Position numbers and translations under genes: made by a program. A DNA stretch of 64,000 nt from Ideonella sp. (lineage in GTDB: Bacteria; Pseudomonadota; Gammaproteobacteria; Burkholderiales; Burkholderiaceae_C): positions 186,001-250,000 of the forward strand of contig NZ_JADJDO010000039.1 of the NCBI RefSeq assembly GCF_016702655.1, written 5' to 3'. This document shows, one piece after another, positions 35,040 to 43,855 of this stretch. Each line of letters begins with the position of its first letter. The stretch's first letter is position 1. The notes below the pieces were generated by a model. That model worked only from the letters and a program-made list of their open reading frames with translations. It was not told the origin of the DNA and did not search any database.

Positions 35040-36203
35040 ATGCACCGCAGAAATTTCATCCGCCTCGTCGGCGGCGGCGTCGTCATCGCCGCGGGCACCA
35101 CGCTCGCCGGCTGCTCGCGCGCCTATCCGCCCGAGGCCATCGCGGCGTGGAACGGGCCCGGCACCGAGGCCGACGCGCGGCGCTGGATCCTCGGCTACGC
35201 GATCCTGGCGCCGCACTCGCACAACCTGCAGTCGTGGCAGGCCGACCTGCGCACGCCGGGCGAGATCACGCTCAGGTGCGACCCGACCCGGCTGCTGCCC
35301 GAGACCGACCCGTTCTCGCGCCAGATCATGATGAGCCACGGCACCTTCCTCGAGCTGCTCGACATCGCCGCGCGTGAGCGCGGGTTGCGCGCAGACATCG
35401 AGCTCTTTCCCGAAGGCGAGTACGGGCCCGAGCGCATCGACGGCCGGCCGGTGGCGCGCATCCGCCTCGTGCCCGATGCGGGCGTCGCGAAGGACCCCCT
35501 GTTCGCGCAGATCCTCGCCCGGCGCACCAACCGCGAGGCCTACGACCTGCAGCGCCCGGTGCCAGCGGCGGCCTGGCAGGCGATGTCCGCTGCCGCGGCG
35601 GGGCAGCCCGCGCTGCACTTCGGCCAGGTCGGCGCCGACGCGGCGCCGCTGATCGCGCGCCACCGCGCCATCGCCGCCGAGGCCTGGCGCATCGAGCTGA
35701 CCACGCCGCGCACCATCATGGAGTCGTTCGAGGTGCTGCGCGTCGGCCCGGCCGAAGTGGCCCAGCACCGCGACGGCCTGACCCTGATGGATCCGATGGT
35801 CGTCGCGATGGCGCGCGTGGGCCTGTTCGACCGCAGCCAGGCGCCCGCGCCGGACGACTTTGCCGTCACGAGCCAGATCGAGGACTTCAACGCCAAGCTC
35901 GCCTCGACGCCCGGCTTCCTGTGGATCGTCAGCGACGGCAACGATCGCCGGACGCAGGTTGCCGCCGGCCGCGCCTACGCGCGCGTGCAACTCGCCGCAA
36001 CCGTGCACGGCGTGGCCATGCAGCCGCTGCAGCAGGCGCTGCAGGAGTACCCCGAGCAGGCCGGGCCGTATGCGGCGATCCGCGCGTTGCTGGGCGCGCC
36101 GCCGCCGGCGCAGACGGTGCAGATGTGGGCCCGCGTCGGTTACGCGCCACCGGTGCAGCCGGCGCCGCGGCGCGGCGTCGACGCGATCGTCGTCGCCGGC
36201 TGA
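35040..36203 (+). CDS. Acg-type nitroreductase-family oxidoreductase, Tat signal
   Basis: The 387-residue protein has a twin-arginine start (HRRNFIRLVGGG) running into a lipobox-like GTTLAGC, so it may be a Tat-exported or lipid-anchored protein. The body resembles the Acg/Rv3131 branch of FMN-binding nitroreductases: LAPHSHNLQSWQADLRTPGEI (active-site start) and ILARRTNREAYDLQRPVP, plus a later GFLWIVSDGNDRRTQVAAGRAYAR. No canonical nitroreductase substrate is assigned to this branch. It is preceded by a promoter with a palindrome and followed 33 bp later by a TetR gene. Confidence 0.85.
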   Translation: MHRRNFIRLVGGGVVIAAGTTLAGCSRAYPPEAIAAWNGPGTEADARRWILGYAILAPHSHNLQSWQADLRTPGEITLRCDPTRLLPETDPFSRQIMMSHGTFLELLDIAARERGLRADIELFPEGEYGPERIDGRPVARIRLVPDAGVAKDPLFAQILARRTNREAYDLQRPVPAAAWQAMSAAAAGQPALHFGQVGADAAPLIARHRAIAAEAWRIELTTPRTIMESFEVLRVGPAEVAQHRDGLTLMDPMVVAMARVGLFDRSQAPAPDDFAVTSQIEDFNAKLASTPGFLWIVSDGNDRRTQVAAGRAYARVQLAATVHGVAMQPLQQALQEYPEQAGPYAAIRALLGAPPPAQTVQMWARVGYAPPVQPAPRRGVDAIVVAG

Positions 36204-36236
36204 AGCCTCACGCTGGGCAGCGACAATCCGGCGACG

Positions 36237-36881
36237 ATGCCGCCGCGCAGCACCAAACCCGCAAGCCAGCGCGCAGCCGCCGCCCCGCGCCCCGCGCGCG
36301 ACCGCCCCGCCACCGAGGCGCGGCTGCTCGCAGCCGTCGGCACCGTGCTCGCGCGCGATGGCTTCGGCGCGCTCGGCATCAACGCCGTTGCGCGCGAGGC
36401 GGGCGTCGACAAGGTGCTGATCTACCGCTACTTCGGCGGCCTGCCCGAACTGCTCGCCGCCTGGGGCCGCAGCGGCCGCTTCTGGCCCAGCATCGACGAG
36501 CTGCTCGGGCCCGACCCCAAGGCTTTCCTCGCGCTGCCGCTGGCCGAGCGTTATGCGCTCTTCTTCGAGCACTTCGTCGACGGCCTGCGCCGGCGCCCGC
36601 TGACGCTCGAGATCATGGCCGCCGAGATCGTCGACCCGCGCAACGAGCTCACCGCCATCCTCGAATCCGAGCGCGAAGCGTGGGGCGAGCAGGCGAGCCG
36701 CGTCGTCGGCGGCAAGGAGTTCGCGCGCCGGCCCGAATTGCAGAGCCTGACGCTGCTGCTCGTCGCCGGCGTGCAGTACCTGCTCGTGCGCAGCCGGCGC
36801 ATCCGCACCTTCGGCGGCATCGACATCCGCAGCGACGCCGGCTGGCGCGAGTTACTCGATGGGGTCAGGTCTTTAATCTGA
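36237..36881 (+). CDS. TetR/AcrR-family regulator
   Basis: The 214-residue protein has an N-terminal Pro/Ala-rich tail, then a TetR helix-turn-helix (EARLLAAVGTVLARDGFGALGINAVAREAGVDKVLIYRYFGGLPELL). The rest is a ligand-binding helical domain. A -10-like GACAAT (36222-36227) ends only nine bases before the ATG, so the transcript may be leaderless. The stop codon (TGA) and last residues GVRSLI come from the inverted-repeat element that begins at 36861. It is the likely repressor of the upstream palindrome. Confidence 0.9.
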   Translation: MPPRSTKPASQRAAAAPRPARDRPATEARLLAAVGTVLARDGFGALGINAVAREAGVDKVLIYRYFGGLPELLAAWGRSGRFWPSIDELLGPDPKAFLALPLAERYALFFEHFVDGLRRRPLTLEIMAAEIVDPRNELTAILESEREAWGEQASRVVGGKEFARRPELQSLTLLLVAGVQYLLVRSRRIRTFGGIDIRSDAGWRELLDGVRSLI

Positions 36882-36909
36882 ACCCCCTTCAAATTAAAGA
36901 CCTGACCCC
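36861..36909. repeat. Perfect 17-bp inverted repeat element, copy A
   Basis: GGGGTCAGGTCTTTAAT (36861-36877) pairs with 36893-36909 across a 15-nt loop. It overlaps the last codons and stop of the TetR gene and ends 29 bp before the VapB-like gene. Copies B, C and D follow at 37634, 38508 and 38718-38829. Confidence 0.93.
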
Positions 36910-36938
36910 AGCCTATGCTTTGATGCTAAAGTGCAAAT

Positions 36939-37178
36939 ATGCGCACCACCCTCGATCTACCCGATCCGCTGCTGCGGCAGTTGAAGTCACGCGCTGCGCT
37001 GGAGGGCACAACGCTCAAGCAACTGCTGCGCGATGCCATCGAGCGCGGCCTGAGCGCGCCGCCCGGGCCGGCCGGTGCGGCGCGCCAGCGCAGCACACCG
37101 CCCAGCCTCGCACTCGGGCGGCCGCTGCGCGCAAAGCGATTCAGCAACGCCGCGTTGTACGAATTGCTTGACGAATGA
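36939..37178 (+). CDS. VapB-like ribbon-helix-helix antitoxin
   Basis: The 79-residue protein has an N-terminal strand-helix-helix of the Arc/MetJ type (MRTTLDLPDPLLRQLKSRAALEGTTLKQLLRDAIERGL) and a basic, flexible tail that would wrap the toxin. It overlaps the PIN-domain gene by 4 bp (37175-37178, ATGA), as in VapBC operons. It lies between two inverted-repeat copies, and a TA-type role is inferred from the pairing. Confidence 0.85.
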   Translation: MRTTLDLPDPLLRQLKSRAALEGTTLKQLLRDAIERGLSAPPGPAGAARQRSTPPSLALGRPLRAKRFSNAALYELLDE

Positions 37179-37648
37179 CCGCCAGCCGCAAGGCGCCAAC
37201 CCGGCACGAGGCCGGCGATTTGCCCGACCTGAACGTCTGGCTGGCGCTTGCGCTTGCGGAGCATCCGCATCACCGCGCCGCGCAGGCCTATTGGCAGGAG
37301 CAGGCCGCCGCGCGCGTGTGGTTCTGCCGCGTGACCATGCTCGGCCTGGTGCGGCTGCTATGCCAGCCCAGGCTGATGGGCGAGGCCGCGTTGGGCCTGC
37401 GCGGCGCATTCGACGTGTACTTGCGCTTCGCCGCACTGCCCGAAGTGGGCCAGTGCGCCGAGCCCGCCGATTGCGAGCAGTTGCTGTCGGGCTTGCTGGA
37501 GCCCGCCACCCCGGCGCGGCTCTGGACCGACGCTTATCTCGCCGCGTTTGCGCTCGCCGGGGGCTTGCGGCTGGTGACTTTCGACAGGGACTTCACGCGT
37601 TTCGGGGCCATCTCCAAGCTTCAACTCGGGAGCGGGGTCAGGTCTTGA
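37175..37648 (+). CDS. PIN-domain toxin, VapC-like
   Basis: The 157-residue PIN-fold ribonuclease has the conserved acidic positions: D18 in LPDLNVWLALALAEHPHH, a middle helix, D119 in RLWTDAYLAAFA and D137 in TFDRDF. VapC toxins cleave tRNA or rRNA; the target here is unknown. The start overlaps the antitoxin stop. The last residues (GSGVRS) and stop TGA are supplied by the repeat at 37634. Confidence 0.87.
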   Translation: MTASRKAPTRHEAGDLPDLNVWLALALAEHPHHRAAQAYWQEQAAARVWFCRVTMLGLVRLLCQPRLMGEAALGLRGAFDVYLRFAALPEVGQCAEPADCEQLLSGLLEPATPARLWTDAYLAAFALAGGLRLVTFDRDFTRFGAISKLQLGSGVRS

Positions 37649-37708
37649 ATCTGAACCCCCGAGATCCCTTCAGTACCGCGCATGCCTTCAAACCAAAGGT
37701 CTGACCCC
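37634..37708. repeat. Inverted-repeat element, copy B
   Basis: GGGGTCAGGTCTTGAAT opens the element at 37634 and an AGGTCTGACCCC-type arm closes it at 37708; the right arm has rearranged bases compared with copies A and C. It supplies the stop of the PIN gene and separates the VapBC-like pair from the TumE-TumA-like pair. Confidence 0.85.
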
Positions 37709-37838
37709 GGGCCCTCGGCCTCGCGGCGCCTGGCGATTGGCCACGGAGTGGCGTGGCACAGCCGCTCGACATGACGCAGGCATTCGAGCGCAGCCCTGCC
37801 GGCTCCAGGCTCACACTCTGATGTGACGAGTCTTGCGG

Positions 37839-37867
37839 TTGACAGCGAGTGCCCGTGTTGGCATCAT
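37839..37867 (+). promoter_or_regulatory. Candidate promoter of the TumE-TumA-like pair
   Basis: TTGACA (37839-37844), 17 bp, then CATCAT (37862-37867). The predicted transcript start near 37874 almost coincides with GTG 37875, so the mRNA would be leaderless. The -35 box is a perfect consensus; the -10 box has two mismatches. Confidence 0.55.
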
Positions 37868-37874
37868 GTACAAC

Positions 37875-38171
37875 GTGAGGGCTCAACTCCTGCTGAGAGA
37901 GCGGGTGCCGTTTGATCAAGATTCCTTCGCGGAGTTGATCATCTGGCGCCTGCCTCAGCCAGCGCCGGGCTCAGCCCATCGGTACAAGTACCGCCTGGCG
38001 TTCATCCTGGATGATGAGTGCGTCTTGCGCTACGACAACGAGTCCGGGAAAGGCGACCATCGTCATACGCGAGGTCGAGAACTGACCTACGCGTTCGAGT
38101 CGCCCGAAAAGTTGGTTCATGACTTCCTACGTGAAGCAAGAAGGATCCACCGTGAAGACCGTAATTCTTGA
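37875..38171 (+). CDS. TumE/DUF6516-family toxin
   Basis: The protein of about 98 residues matches the family pattern: RAQLLLRERV at the start, FAELIIWRLPQPAPGSAHRYKYRLAF, CVLRYDNE and GKGDHRH, ending in a LVHDFLREARRIH helix. GTG 37875 is chosen because family members begin at this point and the promoter start coincides; ATG 37866 is an in-frame alternative. Base composition is less GC-rich than in neighbouring chromosomal genes, a sign of transfer. The target of this toxin type is uncertain to me. It overlaps the partner gene by 20 bp. Confidence 0.82.
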   Translation: MRAQLLLRERVPFDQDSFAELIIWRLPQPAPGSAHRYKYRLAFILDDECVLRYDNESGKGDHRHTRGRELTYAFESPEKLVHDFLREARRIHREDRNS

Positions 38172-38499
38172 CGTTCGCTCGCCAGAGGACGCGATGCAAG
38201 ACTTCGTGACTGTCTGGAAATCCGGCAAACCCCAGAAGGCGGCACGTATCTCGTTCGCAACCCCTGAACTCCTCTGGAAGGTTCTCACCGCCAAGCGCTG
38301 GGAACTGCTGAAAGCGCTTTGCGGCGCCGGCCCCGTGACCGTGAGAGAGGCAGCGCGCCGGGTCAATCGGGACATCAAGGCCGTTCACAACGACCTAACG
38401 GCTCTGCGCAAGGCCGGGGTCATCGACCGTACTGCCTCGGGCCAAGTGGAGTTTCCGTACGAGACCGTCAGGGTCGAGTTCATGCTCCAGGCAGCTTGA
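38152..38499 (+). CDS. Helix-turn-helix antitoxin, TumA/HVO_A0114 type
   Basis: The 115-residue protein starts at GTG 38152 (AAGGATC upstream), giving a KTVILDVRSPEDAMQDFVTVWKSG start. Later come RISFATPELLWKVLTAKRWELLKALC and a winged helix-turn-helix (VTVREAARRVNRDIKAVHNDLTALRKAGVIDR) that should bind DNA. The gene order, toxin then antitoxin, and the overlap match known TumE-TumA pairs. It ends nine bases before repeat copy C. Confidence 0.83.
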   Translation: MKTVILDVRSPEDAMQDFVTVWKSGKPQKAARISFATPELLWKVLTAKRWELLKALCGAGPVTVREAARRVNRDIKAVHNDLTALRKAGVIDRTASGQVEFPYETVRVEFMLQAA

Positions 38500-38507
38500 T
38501 GGGCGGT

Positions 38508-38829
38508 GGGGTCAGGTCTTGAATATGAACCCCCGCGCGCAGCCGCCGCTTGTCAGTGGCCGCGCTTCGGATGTGTCGAGGCGAAACTCGAAGACACCAT
38601 GAACGGGCTGCCGTTCGACGTCGGCTGCCTCGAGTTGCTTCCGCAGGATCGGCGTGAAAGGTGGTTGGAACATGCCCGCTCTGACCCACTCTTCCTGGAC
38701 CTCAGGCTCGGCGCAGCGGGGTGAGGTCTCGCATCTGAACCGCCGAGGTCCTCCGGTACCGCGCAGGCCTTCAAACCAAAGACCTGACCCCGGACCCCGG
38801 GCGCCCCTTCAAATTCAAGACCTGACCCC
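38508..38829. repeat. 322-bp composite element with perfect 17-bp terminal inverted repeats
   Basis: Left end GGGGTCAGGTCTTGAAT (38508-38524) and right end 38813-38829 are exact complements. Inside lies a second, imperfect copy (38718-38791) and a short ORF at 38599-38724. The element ends 11 bp before the ATG of the first glutathione transferase gene and covers most of the 341-bp gap between TumA and that gene. It looks like a small non-autonomous mobile element or a nested insertion; no transposase is nearby. Confidence 0.85.
38599..38724 (+). CDS. Small ORF inside the composite repeat element
   Basis: Up to 41 residues (MNGLPFDVGCLELLPQDRRE, then WLEHARSDPLFLDLRLGAAG), open in frame from an earlier GTG at 38506 inside the repeat. 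Composition looks protein-like, with a helix-forming middle. There is only a weak GAAG before the ATG. It may be a truncated gene caught between two repeat copies. No function can be named; reality is uncertain. Confidence 0.3.
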   Translation: MNGLPFDVGCLELLPQDRRERWLEHARSDPLFLDLRLGAAG

Positions 38830-38840
38830 CGGGCTCCGCC

Positions 38841-39557
38841 ATGATCGACCTCTACACCGCCGCCACGCCCAACGGGCACAAGATCTCGATCGCGCTCGAG
38901 GAGCTCGAGCTGCCCTACGAGATGCACGTGCTGTCGCTCTCGGGCGGCGAGCAGAAGCGCCCCGAGTTCCTCGCCATCAGCCCCAACGGGCGCATCCCGG
39001 CGATCGTCGATCGCGGCGCGGGCGGCTTTGCGGTCTTCGAGTCGGGCGCGATCCTCGTTTACCTGGCCGAGAAGACTTCTCGCCTGATGCCCGCCGACGC
39101 CAAGGGCCGCTCGCGCGTGATGCAGTGGCTGATGTTCCAGATGGGCGGCATCGGGCCGATGATGGGCCAGGCCAACGTGTTCTTCCGCTACCTGCCAGAA
39201 AAGATCCCGCTCGCGATCGACCGTTACCAGGGCGAGTGCCGGCGGCTGTTTCGCGTGCTCGACCAACAGCTCGCTGATCACGAGTACCTGGCGAACGACG
39301 AATATTCGATCGCCGACATCGCCAATTGGGCCTGGGTGCGCACGCACCGCTGGTCGGGCGTCGAGGTCGACGACCTGCCGCACCTGAAGCGCTGGCTGGC
39401 GGCCGTCCGCGCGCGGCCGGCGGTGCAGCGCGGCATCGAGCGGCCGCCATCGCAGCGCGCGCTCGACACCGGCGCCGACGACGCCAAGGCGAAGGCGTTC
39501 GCCGCGAGCGCGCGCGTGATCGTCGAGACAGGGCAATCGAAGGAGGCCGGGGTATGA
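38841..39557 (+). CDS. Glutathione S-transferase, YfcG/nu-type
   Basis: The 238-residue two-domain protein: thioredoxin-like N-terminus with [18 protein letters not shown] (Thr-Pro-Asn-Gly motif of the YfcG branch in place of a catalytic Cys or Tyr), [15 protein letters not shown] and [13 protein letters not shown], then an all-helical C-domain with [18 protein letters not shown]. YfcG-type enzymes reduce disulfides and transfer glutathione. There is no good ribosome-binding site, as the repeat element ends 11 bp upstream; this may affect expression. Its stop overlaps the next GST gene. Confidence 0.9.
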   Translation: MIDLYTAATPNGHKISIALEELELPYEMHVLSLSGGEQKRPEFLAISPNGRIPAIVDRGAGGFAVFESGAILVYLAEKTSRLMPADAKGRSRVMQWLMFQMGGIGPMMGQANVFFRYLPEKIPLAIDRYQGECRRLFRVLDQQLADHEYLANDEYSIADIANWAWVRTHRWSGVEVDDLPHLKRWLAAVRARPAVQRGIERPPSQRALDTGADDAKAKAFAASARVIVETGQSKEAGV

Positions 39558-40177
39558 AACTCTTCGTCGCGCCGCGTGCGCCCAACCCTCGGCGCGTGCT
39601 GATGTTCATCGCCGAGAAGGGGATTGCGGACCGCTTCGAGCTCGTCGATGTCGACCTCAATGCCGGCGAGCACCGCGCCGAGGCGTTTCGCGCGCGCAGC
39701 CCCTTGTCCAAGGTGCCTGCGCTCGAGCTCGACGACGGCCGCGTGCTCACCGAGTCGCGCGCGATCTGCACCTGGCTGGAGGGCCTCGCGCCCGAGCCCA
39801 ACCTGATGGGGCGCGACGCCGACGAGCGCGCCTTCATCGAGATGGCCGACCGGCGCGCCGAGCTCTACCTGATGTTCGGCTTTGCGCTCGCGATCCGGCA
39901 CACGCATCCGGGGCTCGCGCCGCTCGAGCAGCCGCAGTTCCCCGACTTCGGCCGCTCGCAGGGCGAGAAGGTGCGCGCGGTCGCGCGCTGGTTCGACGAC
40001 GAGCTCGCGCGCCACCCCTTCATCGCCGGTGAACGCTTCACGATCGCCGACATCACCGCCTTTTGCGCGATCGAGTTCGCGCGCGGGCTGTTGAAGTTCC
40101 GCCCCGCCGAAGAGGGCATGCCGCACCTGCAGGCCTGGCGCGACCGCATTGCCGAGCGACCGAGCGCACAGGCTTGA
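39554..40177 (+). CDS. Glutathione S-transferase
   Basis: The 207-residue enzyme begins [22 protein letters not shown] and continues [29 protein letters not shown], the glutathione-binding loop with the cis-Pro (VPAL) and ESRAI motifs. The helical domain has [18 protein letters not shown]. It starts at ATG 39554 with AAGGAGG upstream, overlapping the first GST stop (ATGA). The tandem pair is probably one operon. The substrate is not evident. Confidence 0.9.
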   Translation: MKLFVAPRAPNPRRVLMFIAEKGIADRFELVDVDLNAGEHRAEAFRARSPLSKVPALELDDGRVLTESRAICTWLEGLAPEPNLMGRDADERAFIEMADRRAELYLMFGFALAIRHTHPGLAPLEQPQFPDFGRSQGEKVRAVARWFDDELARHPFIAGERFTIADITAFCAIEFARGLLKFRPAEEGMPHLQAWRDRIAERPSAQA

Positions 40178-40205
40178 GCGCGCCCGGGGCCGCGGGCTCG
40201 AGGAC

Positions 40206-40307
40206 CCCCTCACCCCCACCCTCTCCCCCGGGTACCGGGGGAGAGGGAGTAGAGAGGGTGTTGGGTTTACTCCCTCTCCCGCTTGCGGGAGAGGGCAGGG
40301 GTGAGGG
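40206..40307. repeat. Double-hairpin intergenic repeat, copy 3
   Basis: Ends are CCCCTCACCC and GGGGTGAGGG. Two internal hairpins lie between: CTCTCCCCCGGGTACCGGGGGAGAG-like and CCCTCTCCCGCTTGCGGGAGAGGG-like. It is the same element as at 27646 but with the two hairpins swapped in order, and lies between the GST pair and mmsA. Confidence 0.9.
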
Positions 40308-40356
40308 CGCCGCGCGAGAATCGGGGTTCTGCATCCAACCGCAACAGGAGCACGCC

Positions 40357-41877
<1,521 letters not shown>

Positions 41878-41982
41878 GCCGCCCGCGGGTCGATCCCGAG
41901 CGCTGCTCGGGCCTGCCGCAGGCGTTCGCTTCAAAGGCAGGGCGCGGATTCGGGCTGTAGGTCGCGGCGCAGCCTGAGGAAC

Positions 41983-41998
41983 GCTATACTTGTATAGC
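41983..41998. promoter_or_regulatory. Palindrome over the -10 box of the RelBE-like pair
   Basis: GCTATAC-TT-GTATAGC is a perfect 7-bp inverted repeat, and TATACT within it (41985-41990) is a near-consensus -10 box. It ends 24 bp before the antitoxin ATG. Autoregulation by binding of the ribbon-helix-helix antitoxin at its own -10 is a common arrangement in such modules. Confidence 0.8.
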
Positions 41999-42022
41999 AT
42001 CCACTGGGATCGAGGATCCACC

Positions 42023-42229
42023 ATGCTCGCGATTCGCCTCCCTGAAGCCATCGAAAAGCGCCTGTCGGCGCTGGCCGGCGAGACCGGCCGGACGAAGACG
42101 GCGCTCGCGCGCGAAGCCATCGTCGAGTACATCGACGACCTCGAGGACTACTATCTCGCCGAGGCGCGCGCCCGCCGCAACCGCAAGACCATTCCGCTGG
42201 AAGAAGTGGAGCGGCAGCTTGGCCTATAG
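42023..42229 (+). CDS. Ribbon-helix-helix antitoxin, RelB-like
   Basis: The 68-residue protein starts at ATG 42023 (GAGGATC upstream). MLAIRLPEAIEKRLSALAGETGRTKTALAREAIVEYIDDLEDYY is a ribbon-helix-helix DNA-binding domain. The C-terminal ARARRNRKTIPLEEVERQLGL would bind the toxin. It overlaps the toxin gene by 11 bp. Autoregulation at the palindrome just upstream is likely. Confidence 0.88.
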   Translation: MLAIRLPEAIEKRLSALAGETGRTKTALAREAIVEYIDDLEDYYLAEARARRNRKTIPLEEVERQLGL

Positions 42230-42488
42230 GATCGAGTTCGATCCCGACGCGCTGAAGGATCTGAAGAAGCTCGACCGGCCGGTGCAGTCGAGGCTGCTCG
42301 GGTTCCTGAAGATGCGCGTCGGCCAACTGGCCGACCCGCGCGCCATCGGCGAGCCGCTTGCAGGCGCTCGGCTCGGCCAGTACTGGAAGTACCGCGTCGG
42401 CGACTGGCGGATCATCTGCGACATCCAGGACCAGCGCATCGTCGTGCGCGTGCTGCGGCTCGGCAATCGGCGCGAGGTCTATCGCTGA
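42219..42488 (+). CDS. RelE/ParE-family toxin
   Basis: The 89-residue protein opens (TTG start, GGAG upstream) with AYRIEFDPDALKDLKKLDRPVQ, continues GEPLAGARLGQYWKYRVGDWRIICDI and ends VVRVLRLGNRREVYR, the RelE/ParE fold. The basic residues R/K near the C-terminus are typical of mRNA-cleaving RelE members, but the gyrase-inhibiting ParE branch is equally possible. Translation is probably coupled to the antitoxin. Confidence 0.88.
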   Translation: MAYRIEFDPDALKDLKKLDRPVQSRLLGFLKMRVGQLADPRAIGEPLAGARLGQYWKYRVGDWRIICDIQDQRIVVRVLRLGNRREVYR

Positions 42489-42740
42489 GGCGGCGTTGGG
42501 AGGCCGGTGCGGCCGGGGTGTCGGCTTCGCAGCCTGCGAACGCCATGCGCCGGGCGCGCCGCTGCCGCCGCGCGGCGCCCGCGTCGTCGCGCAGCAGCGC
42601 GTCGAGCACGCCGTTGCACAGCATCACGGCGCGGCTGTGCTCGACGGGGCCGAGTTGCATGGCGGGTGGCATCGCGGTTGGCCCGGAGACTGTAGCGCGC
42701 GCCCTATGATCGGTGCCCGAACCGCCGCCGCGAGTGCCTC

Positions 42741-43688
42741 ATGTCGCAAAGCATCCACGACTTCCACGACGACGCGCGCAACGCGCGGATCGAGGTCTGG
42801 GTCAACGGCGCGTTGAAGCCGCGCGCCGAGGCGGTGGTGTCGGTGTTCGACAGCGGTTTCGTGCTCGGCGACGGCGTGTGGGAGGGGCTGCGCGTCGTCG
42901 GCGGGCATCCGGTCTTCCTCGACGCGCACCTCGACCGCCTGTTCGAGGGCGCGAAGGCGCTGATGCTCGACATCGGCATGAGTCGCGACGCGATCACGCG
43001 CGCGCTGTACGACACGCTCGCCGCCAACGGCATGACGGGCGAGGGCGTGCACGTGCGGCTGATGGTCACGCGTGGCGTCAAGCGCACGCCCTACCAGGAT
43101 CCGCGCGTCACCGTCGGGCCGGCGACGATCGTCATCATCGCCGAGTGGAAGACGCCCAAGCCCGAGACGCTCGCCGCGGGGCTGACGCTGTTCACGGTGC
43201 ATGTCCGGCGCGGCTACCCCGACGTGCAGGACCCCAAGCTCAACAGCCACAGCAAGCTCAACTGCATCACCGCCTGCATCCAGGCGACGGCGGCGGGCGC
43301 CGACGAGGCGCTGATGCTCGACCCGCACGGCTTCGTCGCGACCTGCAACTCGACGCACTTCTTCATCGTGCGCCGCGGCGAGGTCTGGACGTCGAGCGGC
43401 GACTACTGCCTCGGCGGCATCACGCGCAGCAACGTGCTGCAGGTCTGCCGCGAGGCGGGCATCCCGGCGCGCGAGAAGAACTTCAGCCTGACCGAGGTCT
43501 ACGGCGCCGACGAGGCTTTCGTCACCGGCACCTACGCCGGTCTCGCGCCTGTGCGCTCGGTCGACGGGCGCACGATCGGCGACGGCGGCGCGCTGCCGGG
43601 CGCCATGGTCGCGCGGCTGCAGGGCCTGTACCGCGAGCTCGTCATGCGCGACGTGGCGGCGCGCAACTCGTCACTTGATCGGCAATGA
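42741..43688 (+). CDS. Class IV aminotransferase (IlvE/DAAT-like), Glu motif missing
   Basis: The 315-residue fold-IV PLP enzyme has VSVFDSGFVLGDGVWEGLRV at the start and PLP lysine K172 in KLNSHSKLNCITACIQ. The block GFVATCNSTHFFIV aligns with the EGxxxNLF region of branched-chain aminotransferases, but the conserved Glu that contacts the pyridine nitrogen is replaced by Thr. DEAFVTGTYAGLAPVRSVDG is intact. Activity as a transaminase is uncertain; it could be another fold-IV reaction. A -10-like TATGAT is at 42705-42710. The sulfotransferase-like gene follows after a hairpin repeat. Confidence 0.87.
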   Translation: MSQSIHDFHDDARNARIEVWVNGALKPRAEAVVSVFDSGFVLGDGVWEGLRVVGGHPVFLDAHLDRLFEGAKALMLDIGMSRDAITRALYDTLAANGMTGEGVHVRLMVTRGVKRTPYQDPRVTVGPATIVIIAEWKTPKPETLAAGLTLFTVHVRRGYPDVQDPKLNSHSKLNCITACIQATAAGADEALMLDPHGFVATCNSTHFFIVRRGEVWTSSGDYCLGGITRSNVLQVCREAGIPAREKNFSLTEVYGADEAFVTGTYAGLAPVRSVDGRTIGDGGALPGAMVARLQGLYRELVMRDVAARNSSLDRQ

Positions 43689-43720
43689 ATTTCAGCCGAG
43701 GCCTGCGGCGTCTCGCTTCG

Positions 43721-43810
43721 CCCTCACCCCGACCCTCTCCCGCAAGCGGGAGAGGGAGGAAACCCGGCTCCCTCTCCCCCGGTCTCGGGGGAGAGGGTCG
43801 GGGTGAGGGG
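43721..43810. repeat. Double-hairpin intergenic repeat, copy 4
   Basis: CCCTCACCCC at the left and GGGGTGAGGGG at the right enclose a CTCTCCCGC/GCGGGAGAG hairpin and a CTCCCTCTCCCCCGG-type hairpin. Layout matches copy 1 closely. It lies between the aminotransferase and its sulfotransferase-like partner. Confidence 0.9.
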
Positions 43811-43855
43811 GTCGTCGTGGTCTTGGCTGAGCATCATTACTAACCAGGACCCGTC

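Noticed and set aside
36861..38829. CRISPR-like array, because of recurring short repeats
   Set aside because: Repeats are inverted, unevenly spaced by hundreds of bases and separated by genes; there are no spacers or cas genes.
42412..42672. Minus-strand frame between the RelE-like gene and the aminotransferase
   Set aside because: Protein-like in parts but overlaps the toxin 3' end, has no ribosome-binding site and matches nothing I know; possibly a gene remnant.
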